From Comamonadaceae bacterium (lineage in GTDB: Bacteria; Pseudomonadota; Gammaproteobacteria; Burkholderiales; Burkholderiaceae_C), in assembly GCA_025352965.1 (NCBI GenBank), contig JANXRP010000094.1, positions 1-37,919 of the forward strand: a stretch of 37,919 bases of DNA, in the 5' to 3' direction. The notes under the pieces were generated by a model. The model was not told the origin of the DNA and did not search any database. It was given only the letters and a program-made list of their open reading frames with translations. Shown one piece after another: positions 26,247-35,140 of this stretch. A program made the translations under genes and the position numbers. Numbering within the stretch: position 1 is the first letter of the stretch; each line of letters begins with the position of its first letter.

Positions 26247-27278
26247 ATGAAACACGCCTCTCTTTTGAAAGCCTTGTTGGTTATGGCTTGCACGGCTATT
26301 TGCTCTGTATCCCTTGCCCAGCAAGGCACGGTGAATGCCATTTGTTCTACGGATCAATCGTGGTGCGAATTGGCGGCAAGCGATTTTCAAAAAGCCACGG
26401 GTGTGAAAGTGCTGCAAGTGCGTAAAGCGACGGGCGAGGCACTGGCGCAACTTCGCGCTGAAGCGGCCAATCCGAAGACCGACATTTGGTGGGGCGGCAC
26501 GGGCGATCCGTATTTGCAAGCAGCGGAAGTGGGGCTACTGGAAGCCTACCGACCCAGCTACATCAATGACTTGCATTCTTGGAGCGTGCGTCAATATGCC
26601 ATGACGGGTAATCGTGTTGGCGGTTTTTATACCTCGGCGATTGGTTTTGGTTGGAACACCGAAGTGCTGAAGAAAAAAAATCTACCCGCACCCAAATGCT
26701 GGAAGGATTTGTTGGACCCACGTTACAAAGGCGAAATTGAAACTTCGCATCCAGCTGCTAGCGGTACGGCGTACACCATCTTGGCAGGACTTGTACAGAT
26801 GATGGGCGAAGACGCTGCTTTTGATTACATGAAGAAGTTGCACAAAAATATCACAACATACACCCGTAGTGGTACGGCACAAGCGCCCAATGTGGCAAAG
26901 GGCGAAGTGGCGATAGGCGTATCGTTTATTTTTGGTTTTGATGGCTGGACGCACAACGGCTATCCCGTGAAGTCGGGAGCGCCGTGCGAAGGCACGGGCT
27001 ACGAAATTGGCGGTATTGCCTTGATTAAAGGGGGCAAAAATCCTGCCGCTGCCAAGCAGTATTACGACTGGCTCATGAGCCCAGACGGACAGCGCATCGG
27101 CGCAAGAGCCAATAGCCTGCAAGTGCCAGCCAATAAGACATTCAAGCCCGATCCCAAAATTCCGCTTTTGGATAACGTGCGCCTTGTCAAATACGATTTT
27201 GAAAAATATGGCAAAGCAGCCGAGCGCAAGCGCCTCTTAGACCGCTGGCAGCGTGAGGTGGAGAGCTTGCCGAAATAA
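26247..27278 (+). CDS. periplasmic binding protein, iron(III)/phosphonate-type (FbpA/PhnS class)
   Basis: A 343-residue exported type II binding protein. A signal peptide covers 1-25 (LLKALLVMACTAICSVSLAQ). The mature part has VNAICSTDQSWCELAASDFQKATGVKV, TDIWWGGTGDPYLQA and SAIGFGWNTEVLKKKNLP, the last typical of Fe3+/2-aminoethylphosphonate/thiamine-type binders. The ferric-binding tyrosine pair of FbpA is not evident at the usual place, so the ligand is open. The gene is an orphan: no permease or ATPase adjoins it, and it is bounded by a palindromic repeat and a toxin-antitoxin pair. It may pair with a transporter elsewhere. Confidence 0.85.
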   Translation: MKHASLLKALLVMACTAICSVSLAQQGTVNAICSTDQSWCELAASDFQKATGVKVLQVRKATGEALAQLRAEAANPKTDIWWGGTGDPYLQAAEVGLLEAYRPSYINDLHSWSVRQYAMTGNRVGGFYTSAIGFGWNTEVLKKKNLPAPKCWKDLLDPRYKGEIETSHPAASGTAYTILAGLVQMMGEDAAFDYMKKLHKNITTYTRSGTAQAPNVAKGEVAIGVSFIFGFDGWTHNGYPVKSGAPCEGTGYEIGGIALIKGGKNPAAAKQYYDWLMSPDGQRIGARANSLQVPANKTFKPDPKIPLLDNVRLVKYDFEKYGKAAERKRLLDRWQREVESLPK

Positions 27279-27287
27279 GTTCGTCAC

Positions 27288-27315
27288 TTGACTTATTTGC
27301 ATATTTGCATAAAAT
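27288..27315 (+). promoter_or_regulatory. promoter of the toxin-antitoxin pair
   Basis: TTGACT (27288-27293), 16-base spacer, TAAAAT (27310-27315), each a 5/6 match. The expected transcription start falls at about 27322-27323, on the antitoxin ATG, which has no upstream ribosome site. A leaderless transcript is therefore predicted. Confidence 0.6.
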
Positions 27316-27326
27316 CACAAATATGC
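27299..27326. promoter_or_regulatory. probable toxin-antitoxin autoregulatory operator
   Basis: GCATATTTG and CAAATATGC form a perfect 9-base inverted repeat separated by 10 bases. It covers the -10 element and the antitoxin start codon. A direct TTTGCAT repeat overlaps its left arm. This placement is what one expects for repression by a ribbon-helix-helix antitoxin. Confidence 0.65.
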
Positions 27327-27631
27327 GCACTACACTAGATTTTCCGAGTGAGTTATTTGTCCACCTCAAAACCCGAGCGGCGATTGATGGCGTGACCCTG
27401 CGCGAAACGGTTATTGGCTTGCTAGAGAAGGGGTTGGCTGCAGCGGATTCATCAGAAGCTGCCGCGACTTCGCCCAGGTCCTACTACCCACCGCCTACGA
27501 TCCCTTCAAAAGGGCCGATGGCTATTTCAATGAAGACGCTTAGCAATGCCGATCTTTATGAATTAATGGATGCTGAAACTTTGGAGCGAGACGCGTTTGG
27601 CACAAGGCGATCAAGCGCAAGCTCTACATGA
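27323..27631 (+). CDS. ribbon-helix-helix antitoxin (VapB-like)
   Basis: A 102-residue protein. Residues 1-38 (MRTTLDFPSELFVHLKTRAA, then TLRETVIGLLEKGL) form a ribbon-helix-helix DNA-binding domain. The tail is Ala/Ser/Pro-rich and ends in a likely toxin-binding segment (LSNADLYELMDAETLERDAF). ATG 27323 starts the canonical ribbon; the TTG at 27305 is disfavoured because it lies within the promoter. It overlaps the toxin by ATGA. The tail between the fold and the C-terminus is longer than in a typical 70-85-residue VapB. Confidence 0.82.
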   Translation: MRTTLDFPSELFVHLKTRAAIDGVTLRETVIGLLEKGLAAADSSEAAATSPRSYYPPPTIPSKGPMAISMKTLSNADLYELMDAETLERDAFGTRRSSASST

Positions 27632-28155
27632 AATACCCAGCATATAAACCCAGTAGCCCATTGCAAGTGAATGACAGTGATACGCTAAATGATTGGTTGA
27701 CGAATCGAGTCCCCAAAGGCGATCTTCTTGACATCAATGTTTGGGTTGCGCTTGCGCATACTGCGCACGACCATCACAAGCAGGCTCTGGCATATTGGCA
27801 AGCCGAGCAAGCAAAAGGTACTTTTTTGTGGTTTTGCAGAACGACGATGCTTGGAATGGTTCGAATACTGTCGCAAAAAGCAGTGATGGGGCCGTCTGTT
27901 TTGTCGCTTGCTGAGGGGCACGCCGCATACTTAAATTTTTTAAATACGCCTCTAGTTAAGTGGTTGCCTGAAACAACGGACATGGCTTTGCGGACGAGTG
28001 AAACAATGAGCCGCTTGATTGAAGATATCCCAGCGCGCATGGTGACTGACGCCTATTTGGCTTCAATTGCTCAGTCTACAGGGCTGCGCATGGTCACATT
28101 TGATGCTGACTTCAAGCGTTTCGAGCTAGAAAATTGGTTGTTACTAGCAGCTTGA
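27628..28155 (+). CDS. PIN-domain toxin (VapC-like)
   Basis: A 175-residue putative ribonuclease. The PIN domain begins with LLDINVWVALA (Asp35), then has Asp141 (VTDAYLASIA) and Asp159/161 (TFDADF), giving three acids of the metal site. The segment where many PIN toxins have a glutamate reads FCRTTMLGMVRILSQ, as in the COG1848-like branch I recall. About 32 residues precede the PIN fold; most VapC proteins start within a few residues of it. The start is set by a 4-base overlap with the antitoxin, so the extension is likely real. A CTTGAAA promoter motif for htpG spans its stop codon. Confidence 0.83.
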   Translation: MKYPAYKPSSPLQVNDSDTLNDWLTNRVPKGDLLDINVWVALAHTAHDHHKQALAYWQAEQAKGTFLWFCRTTMLGMVRILSQKAVMGPSVLSLAEGHAAYLNFLNTPLVKWLPETTDMALRTSETMSRLIEDIPARMVTDAYLASIAQSTGLRMVTFDADFKRFELENWLLLAA

Positions 28156-28178
28156 AATTTCATCCTCTGTCCCTAACT
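28151..28178 (+). promoter_or_regulatory. sigma-32-like promoter of htpG
   Basis: CTTGAAA (28151-28157), 13-base spacer, CCCTAACT (28171-28178). The -35 is a full match and the -10 matches five of the seven informative positions of CCCCATNT. It overlaps the vapC stop. CCCTA-ACTC-TAGGG also forms a small hairpin followed by a pyrimidine-rich run, so the same bases might end vapC transcription. Confidence 0.5.
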
Positions 28179-28216
28179 CTAGGGGCGTTCTCTTTTCTTT
28201 TTATTACTTTTGAACC

Positions 28217-30115
28217 ATGACCACCAAACATTCCTTTCAAGCCGAAGTCGCGCAGCTCTTGCACCTTGTGACGCACTCGCTGTATTCCAACAAAGAAATT
28301 TTTCTACGCGAGTTGATCTCAAACGCCTCAGACGCTTGCGACAAGCTGCGCTTTGAAGGTTTGAACAATGACGCTTTGTTTGAAGGCAAATCGGACTTAG
28401 AAGTTCGCGTCTCGTTTGACAAAACGGCGCGCACGATTACGATTTCGGACAATGGTATTGGCATGACGGCTCAAGAAGCCATTGACCATTTGGGCACGAT
28501 TGCCAAGTCGGGTACGAAAGACTTTGTGTCCAAGCTTGGCGACGCACAAAAAGCTAGTGCAAAGGACAATGGCTCTTTAATTGGTCAATTTGGCGTGGGT
28601 TTCTATTCAGGCTTTATCGTCGCCGACAAAATGGTGGTTGAGACACGTCGCGGCGGAACATCTGCCGCCGAGGGTGTGCGCTGGACGAGCGGTGGCGCGG
28701 GAGATTTTGAAACTGAAGTGATGACCAAAGACGAGCGCGGCACCAGTGTCACGCTTCACTTGCGTGCAGACGAAGAAGGCTCTACTGAGATTGGCGATTT
28801 TCTCTCTGCGTGGAAACTTAAATCCATCATCAACAAATACGCCGAGCACATCTCGCTGCCGATTTTGATGCGCAAAGAAGAATGGAAAGAGGGCAAAGAC
28901 AACCAACCTGGCGAGATGGTGACCACCGACGAGTGGGAGACGATTAACAAAGCCAGCGCGATGTGGACACGCGCTAAGTCTGACATTACTCAAGAGCAAT
29001 ATGACGAGTTCTATAAACAAATCAGCTATGACTTTGCCCCGCCTTTAGCCCATAGCCACAACCGCGTGGAAGGGAAGACTGAGTACACGCAGCTGCTGTA
29101 CATCCCATCCACTGCGCCGCATGACTTGTGGAATCGCGACAAAAAAGCAGGCATCAAGCTCTACGTCAAGCGCGTCTTCATCATGGACGATGCAGAAAGC
29201 CTCATGCCTGTGTATTTACGTTTCGTGAAGGGTGTGATTGACTCGGCTGATTTGCCTTTGAACGTCTCGCGTGAGCTCTTGCAGGAAAGTCGCGACACCA
29301 AAGCGATTCGCGAAGGCAATACACGCCGCATTCTGTCAATGCTGGAGGGCATGGATGCGCCGACATACGCCAAGTTTTACGAAGCGTTTGGTGCAGTGCT
29401 GAAAGAGGGCGTTGGCGAAGACATGCAAAACAAGGACAAGATCGCCAAGCTCTTGCGTTTTGCCTCAAGCACCAACGACGCGGTCTCGATGGGCTTTGCG
29501 GACTACAAAGCCCGTATGAAAGAAGGCCAAGAGGCGATTTACTACATGACTGCTGAAACGCTGGCGGCGGCCAAAAATAGCCCACAGCTTGAAGTGTTTA
29601 AGAAAAAAGGCATCGAAGTTCTCTTGATGTCCGACCGCGTGGACGAATGGGCGCTTGGCTTCTTAAATGAGTTTGATGGCACACCGCTACAAAGCGTAGC
29701 CAAGGGCGCGTTTGACTTAGGCAAGCTGCAAGACGAGGCGGAGAAAAAGGCTGCGCAAGACGCTGCTGAGTCTGCCAAGCCGCTGCTGGCGAAGCTGAAG
29801 GAAGCGCTCAAAGACAAAGCCGAAGATGTGCGCGTGACAACGCGTCTTGTCGATTCGCCTGCTTGTTTGGTGGTCAAGGACGATGGTATGAGCGCACAGC
29901 TCGCACGCATGCTGAAGCAAGCGGGTCAAGCTGCGCCTGAGAGCAAGCCGATTTTGGAGATCAACACCGAGCACGCGCTGGTTAAAAAGCTGGAAGGTTC
30001 GGTCAATTTCAATGACCTTGCACACATCTTGTTTGACCAAGCGATGCTGGCCGAAGGCGGTATGCCTGCTGACCCTGCCGCGTATGTGAAGCGGGTGAAC
30101 GCGCTGCTGTCGTGA
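28217..30115 (+). CDS. htpG: molecular chaperone HtpG (Hsp90)
   Basis: A full-length 632-residue cytosolic Hsp90. The GHKL ATPase motifs are [29 protein letters not shown] and [11 protein letters not shown]. The middle domain has the catalytic arginine loop [18 protein letters not shown]. The C-terminal dimerisation domain closes at the end without an MEEVD tail, as in bacteria. The ATG at 28217 has no clear ribosome site; the leader is pyrimidine-rich. A heat-shock-like promoter lies 39 bases upstream. It is monocistronic. Confidence 0.97.
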   Translation: MTTKHSFQAEVAQLLHLVTHSLYSNKEIFLRELISNASDACDKLRFEGLNNDALFEGKSDLEVRVSFDKTARTITISDNGIGMTAQEAIDHLGTIAKSGTKDFVSKLGDAQKASAKDNGSLIGQFGVGFYSGFIVADKMVVETRRGGTSAAEGVRWTSGGAGDFETEVMTKDERGTSVTLHLRADEEGSTEIGDFLSAWKLKSIINKYAEHISLPILMRKEEWKEGKDNQPGEMVTTDEWETINKASAMWTRAKSDITQEQYDEFYKQISYDFAPPLAHSHNRVEGKTEYTQLLYIPSTAPHDLWNRDKKAGIKLYVKRVFIMDDAESLMPVYLRFVKGVIDSADLPLNVSRELLQESRDTKAIREGNTRRILSMLEGMDAPTYAKFYEAFGAVLKEGVGEDMQNKDKIAKLLRFASSTNDAVSMGFADYKARMKEGQEAIYYMTAETLAAAKNSPQLEVFKKKGIEVLLMSDRVDEWALGFLNEFDGTPLQSVAKGAFDLGKLQDEAEKKAAQDAAESAKPLLAKLKEALKDKAEDVRVTTRLVDSPACLVVKDDGMSAQLARMLKQAGQAAPESKPILEINTEHALVKKLEGSVNFNDLAHILFDQAMLAEGGMPADPAAYVKRVNALLS

Positions 30116-30121
30116 TCTTGT

Positions 30122-30168
30122 CCTCTCGCCCCTCGTGGGAGAGGCTAGGGTTGGGCTAAGGTGAGGGG
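30122..30168. repeat. dispersed GC-rich repeat between htpG and the M14 peptidase
   Basis: CCTCTC (30122-30127) and GAGAGG (30139-30144) form a stem, followed by a GGGTTGGGCTAAGGTGAGGG tract. I recall the form CCCTCTCCC...GGGAGAGGG...GGGTGAGGG as a widespread intergenic repeat in proteobacteria. It starts 7 bases after the htpG stop and runs into the 3' end of the convergent gene, whose stop codon and final codons it supplies. Confidence 0.6.
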
Positions 30169-30926
30169 GCGGGCTTAATTGGATGGGCACTCATCCAGCG
30201 TACCAAGTCCAGCCACATTTGACGCATCTCAGGTGTGGTGGGGGCTTTGGCTGCATGAGGCAACTCCACGGTGACGACGGGTATGCCTAGCGTGACACCG
30301 CCATAGTTACCTAGGCTCCCAGGATAAATCCCCACTTGATCAAGATACAAGCGGCCAAGTTTGTGCGGAGGGGTGGATGGGCCATCGAAATCCAGGACAC
30401 CAAAAGGCGCATGAATGCTCACAATGATGTCAGGCTTAAAACTTTCGATTTGCTCGTATAAGAATTTAGATTCGGGCTCCGATAACGGTTCTTTGCCAGG
30501 ATAGCGCCTAGGGTCTTTTTTAGTTTTGGTCGCCCAATAACTGACCGCGTCGCGCTGCCAGTCGGGTGTGGGAAAGTTTCGATTTAAATCCACGCCATTT
30601 GCGTTGGTGCGCTTGGGTGGCTGTGCGAGCAATCCATCTGGATTAAGCCCAGGAATAAAACGCCAATGCGTACTGGCGGGTGTGGTTTGTGCATGCCCAA
30701 TCCAGTGAAAGACGAGCGAGCTGGCTGAGCGTTCATCACCATGTATACCGCCTAGCACCAGCACACGGCGTTTGGGCGCTTCAGCCACAACATCCCGTAA
30801 CAAAATCGTACGACCTAGGGCAGAGACAGCGCTGGAGGCCTCAAGTTGGACACTGCTGCACAGTTTGTCTGGCACGCTGGGCAAGGGTAGGGATAGTTGT
30901 AGGCATAGGGCAAGTAGATCAAGCAT
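30156..30926 (-). CDS. M14 zinc carboxypeptidase (MpaA-like murein peptide amidase)
   Basis: A 256-residue M14-family peptidase. Zinc ligands are in GGIHGDE (His, Glu) and SIHAP (His). NPDG and NANGVDLNRNFP are the substrate-binding motifs. The catalytic glutamate is in VTVELPHA. The size and the SEPE motif resemble MpaA, which cleaves the gamma-D-Glu-meso-diaminopimelate bond in recycled muropeptides. A short hydrophobic N-terminus (LLALCLQLSLPLP) may be a signal or simply the first strand. It follows gshA by three bases, so it is co-transcribed. Its last five codons (PAPSP) and stop lie inside a dispersed repeat. Confidence 0.83.
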   Translation of the reverse strand: MLDLLALCLQLSLPLPSVPDKLCSSVQLEASSAVSALGRTILLRDVVAEAPKRRVLVLGGIHGDERSASSLVFHWIGHAQTTPASTHWRFIPGLNPDGLLAQPPKRTNANGVDLNRNFPTPDWQRDAVSYWATKTKKDPRRYPGKEPLSEPESKFLYEQIESFKPDIIVSIHAPFGVLDFDGPSTPPHKLGRLYLDQVGIYPGSLGNYGGVTLGIPVVTVELPHAAKAPTTPEMRQMWLDLVRWMSAHPIKPAPSP

Positions 30927-30929
30927 GGG

Positions 30930-32222
30930 TTATAGATCCATGCTCGCAGGGTCGGTCATCTCTAGCTCGTAACTGGCTGCAAGCATGGCTAGGCGCGCAA
31001 TCACGCCGTACATATAAAACCGATTTGGTGCGCTGCAGCCCACCTTCTCGCCTAGCTCTGGTGTGTTGGTCGCATTAGCGAAGGCTAGCGGTACAAAGCT
31101 CGCACCTGGTGCGTTGAGGTTTTCGTCAATGCCGCGCTCCGCATGCACGCGGTAAAAACCTCCCACCACGTAGCGATCGAGCATGTACACCACAGGCTCA
31201 GCCATGGCTTCGTGCACGCGCTCCATGGTTTGCACGCCTTCTTGGATGATGACTTCACTGACCGTTTGGCCGTCTTTCACCACACTCATCTTATTTTTGG
31301 TTTTGCGGTTGATCACTTCCAAATCTTTGGTGCTACGCACGGTCATGATGCCCATACCGTAGGTGCCGTTGTCGGCTTTGACAATCACAAAAGGCTTCTC
31401 GGTGATGCCATATTGATCGTATTTAGCTTGAATTTTTTTAAGCAATTTGTCCACTTCGCCCGTCAAGCAATCCATGCCCGTGCCCTCGGCAAAATTTACG
31501 CTTCCGCAGCGAGAAAAATAGGGGTTGATGAGCCACGGGTCAATACCAATAAGGCTTGCGAAGGCATCTGCTACTTTGTCGTAAGCCGCAAAATGGGTGG
31601 ATTTGCGGCGCATATACCAGCCCGCGTGCAGGGGTGGCAACAGATGCTGCTCGTTCAAGTTTTGAAAAATCTCTGGTGTGCCAGCGCTCAAATCGTTATT
31701 GAGCAAAATGGTGCAAGGGTCAAAGTCTTTGAGGCCAAGGCGATTTTTGGTACGAACCACGGGCTCTAAGGTTACATGCTCGCCTGTGGGTAGATCGAAA
31801 GTGGTTGGCTCAGTGATCTCAGGGTTGATCGTGCCAAGGCGCACATTCAAACCTGCTTGCTGAAAGATCTTTTTAAGCCGTGCGACATTGGTTAAATAAA
31901 ACGTGTTGCGTGTATGGTTTTCAGGGATGAGCAGTAAATTTTTGGCTTCAGGGCAAATTTTTTCAATCGCCGACATGGCGGCTTGCACGGCGAGCGGCAG
32001 CATTTCTGGTGTCAGGTTGTTCCAGCCGCCTGGGTAGAGGTTGGTGTCCACGGGGGCGAGCTTGAAACCTGCATTGCGCAAATCGACCGAGGTATAGAAA
32101 GGGGGTGTGCGCTCCAACCACTCCATACGAAACCAGCGCTCAATGGCAGGCAAGCTATCTAAGATTTTTTGCTCCAAATCGTTAGTTGGACCAGTGAGAG
32201 CGGTAATAAGGTGCGGAACCAT
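30930..32222 (-). CDS. gshA: glutamate-cysteine ligase, proteobacterial ATP-grasp-like type
   Basis: The predicted 430-residue enzyme makes gamma-glutamylcysteine, the first step of glutathione synthesis. It belongs to the TIGR02049-like group found in beta- and some gammaproteobacteria, unrelated to E. coli GshA in sequence. Recognised segments include MVPHLITALTGP, SVDLRNAGFKLAPVDTNLYPGG, NNDLSAGTP and IVKADNGTYGMGI. I chose ATG 32222, which gives the N-terminus I recall for the family. An in-frame TTG at 32279 would add 19 residues, but its GAGGG is too close. No gshB is nearby. It is divergent from fmdB across about 96 bases and precedes the M14 gene. Confidence 0.9.
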   Translation of the reverse strand: MVPHLITALTGPTNDLEQKILDSLPAIERWFRMEWLERTPPFYTSVDLRNAGFKLAPVDTNLYPGGWNNLTPEMLPLAVQAAMSAIEKICPEAKNLLLIPENHTRNTFYLTNVARLKKIFQQAGLNVRLGTINPEITEPTTFDLPTGEHVTLEPVVRTKNRLGLKDFDPCTILLNNDLSAGTPEIFQNLNEQHLLPPLHAGWYMRRKSTHFAAYDKVADAFASLIGIDPWLINPYFSRCGSVNFAEGTGMDCLTGEVDKLLKKIQAKYDQYGITEKPFVIVKADNGTYGMGIMTVRSTKDLEVINRKTKNKMSVVKDGQTVSEVIIQEGVQTMERVHEAMAEPVVYMLDRYVVGGFYRVHAERGIDENLNAPGASFVPLAFANATNTPELGEKVGCSAPNRFYMYGVIARLAMLAASYELEMTDPASMDL

Positions 32223-32318
32223 GGGATCTTTCGGTAGGAAGTAGTGGGCAAGATTTGCAGGCAATTTTCGCGTATTCAAGCCCTCGCAGGCGCTGGCTAC
32301 ATGGGATAATCGAAGGTT

Positions 32319-32666
32319 ATGCCAATTTATGCCTACAAATGCTCATCTTGCGGTGTGTCGAAAGACATTCTGCGCAAAATTTCGGATCCACCACTCACCC
32401 TGTGTCCTGCATGCGGCAGTGAATCGCTTGCCAAGCAAGTGACTGCCGCTGGCTTTCAGCTGAAGGGCTCTGGCTGGTACGTCACCGATTTCCGCGAGGG
32501 TCAAAAACCAGCCACGGCAGGGACTGCCGTGCAGGCCACGTCTGATAAGGCTTCCGAGACTGCCGTGCCTGCAAGTGCCGATACATCTGGCCAGCCAGCC
32601 AGCACCCCTGCGCCGACACCTGCCGCAGCGTCACCGTCCACGTCAACCTCAGGAGCGTCAACATGA
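32319..32666 (+). CDS. FmdB-type zinc-ribbon protein
   Basis: A 115-residue small protein. The zinc ribbon has C8-x2-C11 and C29-x2-C32 (YKCSSCG, CPACGS), followed by FQLKGSGWYVTDF, the hallmark of the CxxC_CxxC_SSSS/FmdB family. Residues 66-115 are a low-complexity Ala/Thr/Pro/Ser tail. A GATAAT -10 with an upstream TG lies at 32305-32310, so the leader is very short, with AAGG only two bases from the ATG. The stop overlaps the DUF502 start (ATGA). The role is unknown, perhaps regulatory. Confidence 0.87.
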   Translation: MPIYAYKCSSCGVSKDILRKISDPPLTLCPACGSESLAKQVTAAGFQLKGSGWYVTDFREGQKPATAGTAVQATSDKASETAVPASADTSGQPASTPAPTPAAASPSTSTSGAST

Positions 32667-33283
32667 TGGCTAATTTTCGTAAATGGTTTTTTGCTGGACT
32701 TTTGGTTCTCGTGCCACTGGCTATCACCATCTGGCTGCTGGAGTGGGCGATTAGTTCGCTTGATAAATCGCTGCTGCTGCTGCCAAAAGCTTGGCACCCC
32801 GATGTTTTATTGCCCGTGCATATTCCGGGTTTTGGTGTTATTTTGACGTTGGCCGTGCTCCTTTTGGTTGGTGCCACCGTAAGCAATTTCTTGGGCAAAC
32901 GCCTCATTGGCTGGTGGGACGCACTTTTGGGTCGTATTCCCGTCGTGCGCTCTATTTATTCCAGCGTTAAACAGGTGTCCGATACCTTGTTCTCGGAAAA
33001 TGGCAATGCGTTTCGCAAAGCTGTTTTGGTGGAGTGGCCGCGCGCTGGCACTTGGACGATTGGCTTTGTGACGGGCGTACCTAGCGGCGACGTTTTGAAA
33101 GTGCTCCAGCACGGTGTGGTAGAGGAATTTTTGAGTGTGTACATCCCAACAACACCCAACCCAACGGGTGGCTACATGATGATGTTTAAAAAATCGGAAT
33201 GCCAAGAGTTGTCTATGAGTGTGGACGAAGCCTTGAAATATGTGGTGTCGATGGGTGTCGTTGCGCCTGCTGAAAAATTTTGA
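32663..33283 (+). CDS. DUF502 membrane protein
   Basis: A 206-residue inner-membrane protein. Two hydrophobic segments lie near residues 8-30 (FFAGLLVLVPLAITIWLL) and 53-75 (VILTLAVLLLVGATVSNF). The cytoplasmic or periplasmic remainder has the family block RIPVVRSIYSSVKQVSD and IPTTPNPTGGYMMM. The first of two adjacent ATG codons is seven bases after AGGAG and overlaps the fmdB stop. Position between fmdB and aspS is conserved in Betaproteobacteria as I recall, but its function is not known. Confidence 0.9.
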   Translation: MMANFRKWFFAGLLVLVPLAITIWLLEWAISSLDKSLLLLPKAWHPDVLLPVHIPGFGVILTLAVLLLVGATVSNFLGKRLIGWWDALLGRIPVVRSIYSSVKQVSDTLFSENGNAFRKAVLVEWPRAGTWTIGFVTGVPSGDVLKVLQHGVVEEFLSVYIPTTPNPTGGYMMMFKKSECQELSMSVDEALKYVVSMGVVAPAEKF

Positions 33284-33301
33284 AATTAGAGACTTGAAAA
33301 A

Positions 33302-35140
33302 ATGAAAAACCAAATGCAAACATCCATGCGAACTTCTTATTGCGGTCTAGTTACCGAGGCGCTCGTTGGTCAATCCGTCACGCTGTGTGGTTGGGTCAAC
33401 CGCCGTCGTGACCATGGCGGGGTGATCTTTGTTGATTTGCGTGACCGCGAAGGCTATGTGCAAGTGGTGTGCGATCCTGACCGTGCCGAAATGTTCAAAG
33501 TCGCCGAAGTGCTACGCAACGAATTTTGTATCCAGATGACGGGCATTGTGCGTGCACGGCCCGAAGGCACAGTGAATGCTGACTTGAAGAGCGGCAAGAT
33601 CGAAATTTTGTGTCACGAGCTGAAGGTTTTGAACGCCTCCGTCACGCCGCCATTCTTGCTGGATGACGATAACTTGTCCGAAACCACGCGCCTTACGCAC
33701 CGCGTGCTAGACCTGCGTCGTCCTGCCATGCAGCGCAACATGATGCTGCGCTATAAAGTCGCCATGACGGTACGCAACTATTTGGACTCGCACGGCTTTA
33801 TCGATATTGAAACCCCGATGCTGACTAAATCTACGCCAGAAGGTGCACGTGATTATTTAGTGCCAAGCCGTGTACAAGAAGGTCAATTCTTCGCCTTGCC
33901 GCAAAGCCCACAGCTCTTTAAACAGCTCTTGATGGTGGCGGGCTACGACCGTTATTACCAAATCACAAAGTGCTTCCGCGACGAAGACTTGCGCGCTGAT
34001 CGTCAGCCAGAATTTACACAGATTGATATCGAGACCAGCTTCCTCACCGAGCAAGAAATCCGCGATATGTTTGAGGGCATGATGGTCGAAGTGTTCCAAA
34101 AAGCCATTAACGTGAACCTTGTGGGTGGTGACTTGGGCGCCAAATTTCCTGTGATGACCTACGCTGATGCCATGCATTTGTATGGCTCCGACAAACCCGA
34201 TTTGCGCGTCAAGATGCAGTTTGCTGAACTGACCGATGTGATGGCAGACGTGGACTTCAAAGTGTTCTCTGCACCCGCCACCATGAAGGGTGGGCGTGTG
34301 GTGGCGCTATGCGTGCCAGGCGGTGCAGAAATGCCGCGTTCCGAGATTGATGCTTACACCGAATTTGTCAAAATCTACGGTGCTAAAGGCTTGGCTTGGA
34401 TCAAAGTCAACGATGCCACCACAGGCAAAGAGGGGTTGCAAAGCCCTATCGTCAAAAACTTGCATGACAAAGCGATTGCCGAAATTATGACTCGCACAGG
34501 CGCTAAAAATGGCGACATTATTTTCTTTGGCGCAGACAAAGAAAAAATTGTCAACGATGCCATTGGCGCGCTCCGCGTCAAGATTGGTCAAAGCGTTTCG
34601 GGCAAAAAGTGGGGTTTGTTTGAAGACCGCTGGGCGCCGATGTGGGTGGTCGATTTTCCGATGTACGAGTTCGACGAAGAGAACCAGCGCTACACCGCGA
34701 CGCATCACCCCTTTACTGCACCAAAAGATGGTCACGAAGACTGGATGACGACAGCGCCCGAGAAGTGCCTCTCCAAAGGCTACGACATGGTGCTTAACGG
34801 CTGGGAGATGGGCGGCGGATCGGTGCGTATCCATCAGGCCGATGTGCAAAAGAAAGTGTTTGACGCACTCAAAATCACGCCTGAAGACGCGCAGATGAAA
34901 TTTGGTTTCCTCTTGGACGCCTTGCAGTACGGCGCTCCGCCGCATGGTGGTCTCGCGTTCGGCCTAGACCGTATCGTCACTTTGATGACAGGCGCAGAGT
35001 CCATTCGCGACGTGATCGCCTTCCCCAAAACCCAACGCGCCCAGTGTTTGCTCACCCAAGCGCCAAGCCCTGTGGACGAGAAGCAGTTGCGCGAACTGCA
35101 TATCAGGCTGCGTAATCCTGATGCAGTGAAGACATCATGA
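33302..35140 (+). CDS. aspS: aspartyl-tRNA synthetase, probably non-discriminating
   Basis: A 612-residue class IIb synthetase. The N-terminal anticodon-binding OB domain has [14 protein letters not shown]. Motif 2 is [19 protein letters not shown] and motif 3 is [10 protein letters not shown] bacterial GAD insertion domain lies between. His38 (RRDHGG) and Gly89 (ARPEG) are at the two positions that, in Pseudomonas aeruginosa AspRS, are linked to charging tRNA-Asn as well as tRNA-Asp. A relaxed enzyme working with GatCAB is therefore predicted. The ATG at 33302 gives a short tail before the family start; ATGs at 33314 and 33326 are alternatives. The stop overlaps denD. Confidence 0.95.
   Translation: MKNQMQTSMRTSYCGLVTEALVGQSVTLCGWVNRRRDHGGVIFVDLRDREGYVQVVCDPDRAEMFKVAEVLRNEFCIQMTGIVRARPEGTVNADLKSGKIEILCHELKVLNASVTPPFLLDDDNLSETTRLTHRVLDLRRPAMQRNMMLRYKVAMTVRNYLDSHGFIDIETPMLTKSTPEGARDYLVPSRVQEGQFFALPQSPQLFKQLLMVAGYDRYYQITKCFRDEDLRADRQPEFTQIDIETSFLTEQEIRDMFEGMMVEVFQKAINVNLVGGDLGAKFPVMTYADAMHLYGSDKPDLRVKMQFAELTDVMADVDFKVFSAPATMKGGRVVALCVPGGAEMPRSEIDAYTEFVKIYGAKGLAWIKVNDATTGKEGLQSPIVKNLHDKAIAEIMTRTGAKNGDIIFFGADKEKIVNDAIGALRVKIGQSVSGKKWGLFEDRWAPMWVVDFPMYEFDEENQRYTATHHPFTAPKDGHEDWMTTAPEKCLSKGYDMVLNGWEMGGGSVRIHQADVQKKVFDALKITPEDAQMKFGFLLDALQYGAPPHGGLAFGLDRIVTLMTGAESIRDVIAFPKTQRAQCLLTQAPSPVDEKQLRELHIRLRNPDAVKTS

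Noticed and set aside
31143-31769. A 208-codon open frame on the plus strand
   Set aside because: It is antisense to gshA, which is a well-recognised family, and the product is His/Phe-rich without motifs.
32223-32279. Longer gshA starting at TTG 32279
   Set aside because: The GAGGG before it is too close to the codon and the 19 extra residues are not in the family N-terminus I recall.
34307-34945. A 212-codon open frame on the minus strand
   Set aside because: It is a shadow of aspS; its His/Phe/Val-rich sequence is what the reverse of aspS codons gives.
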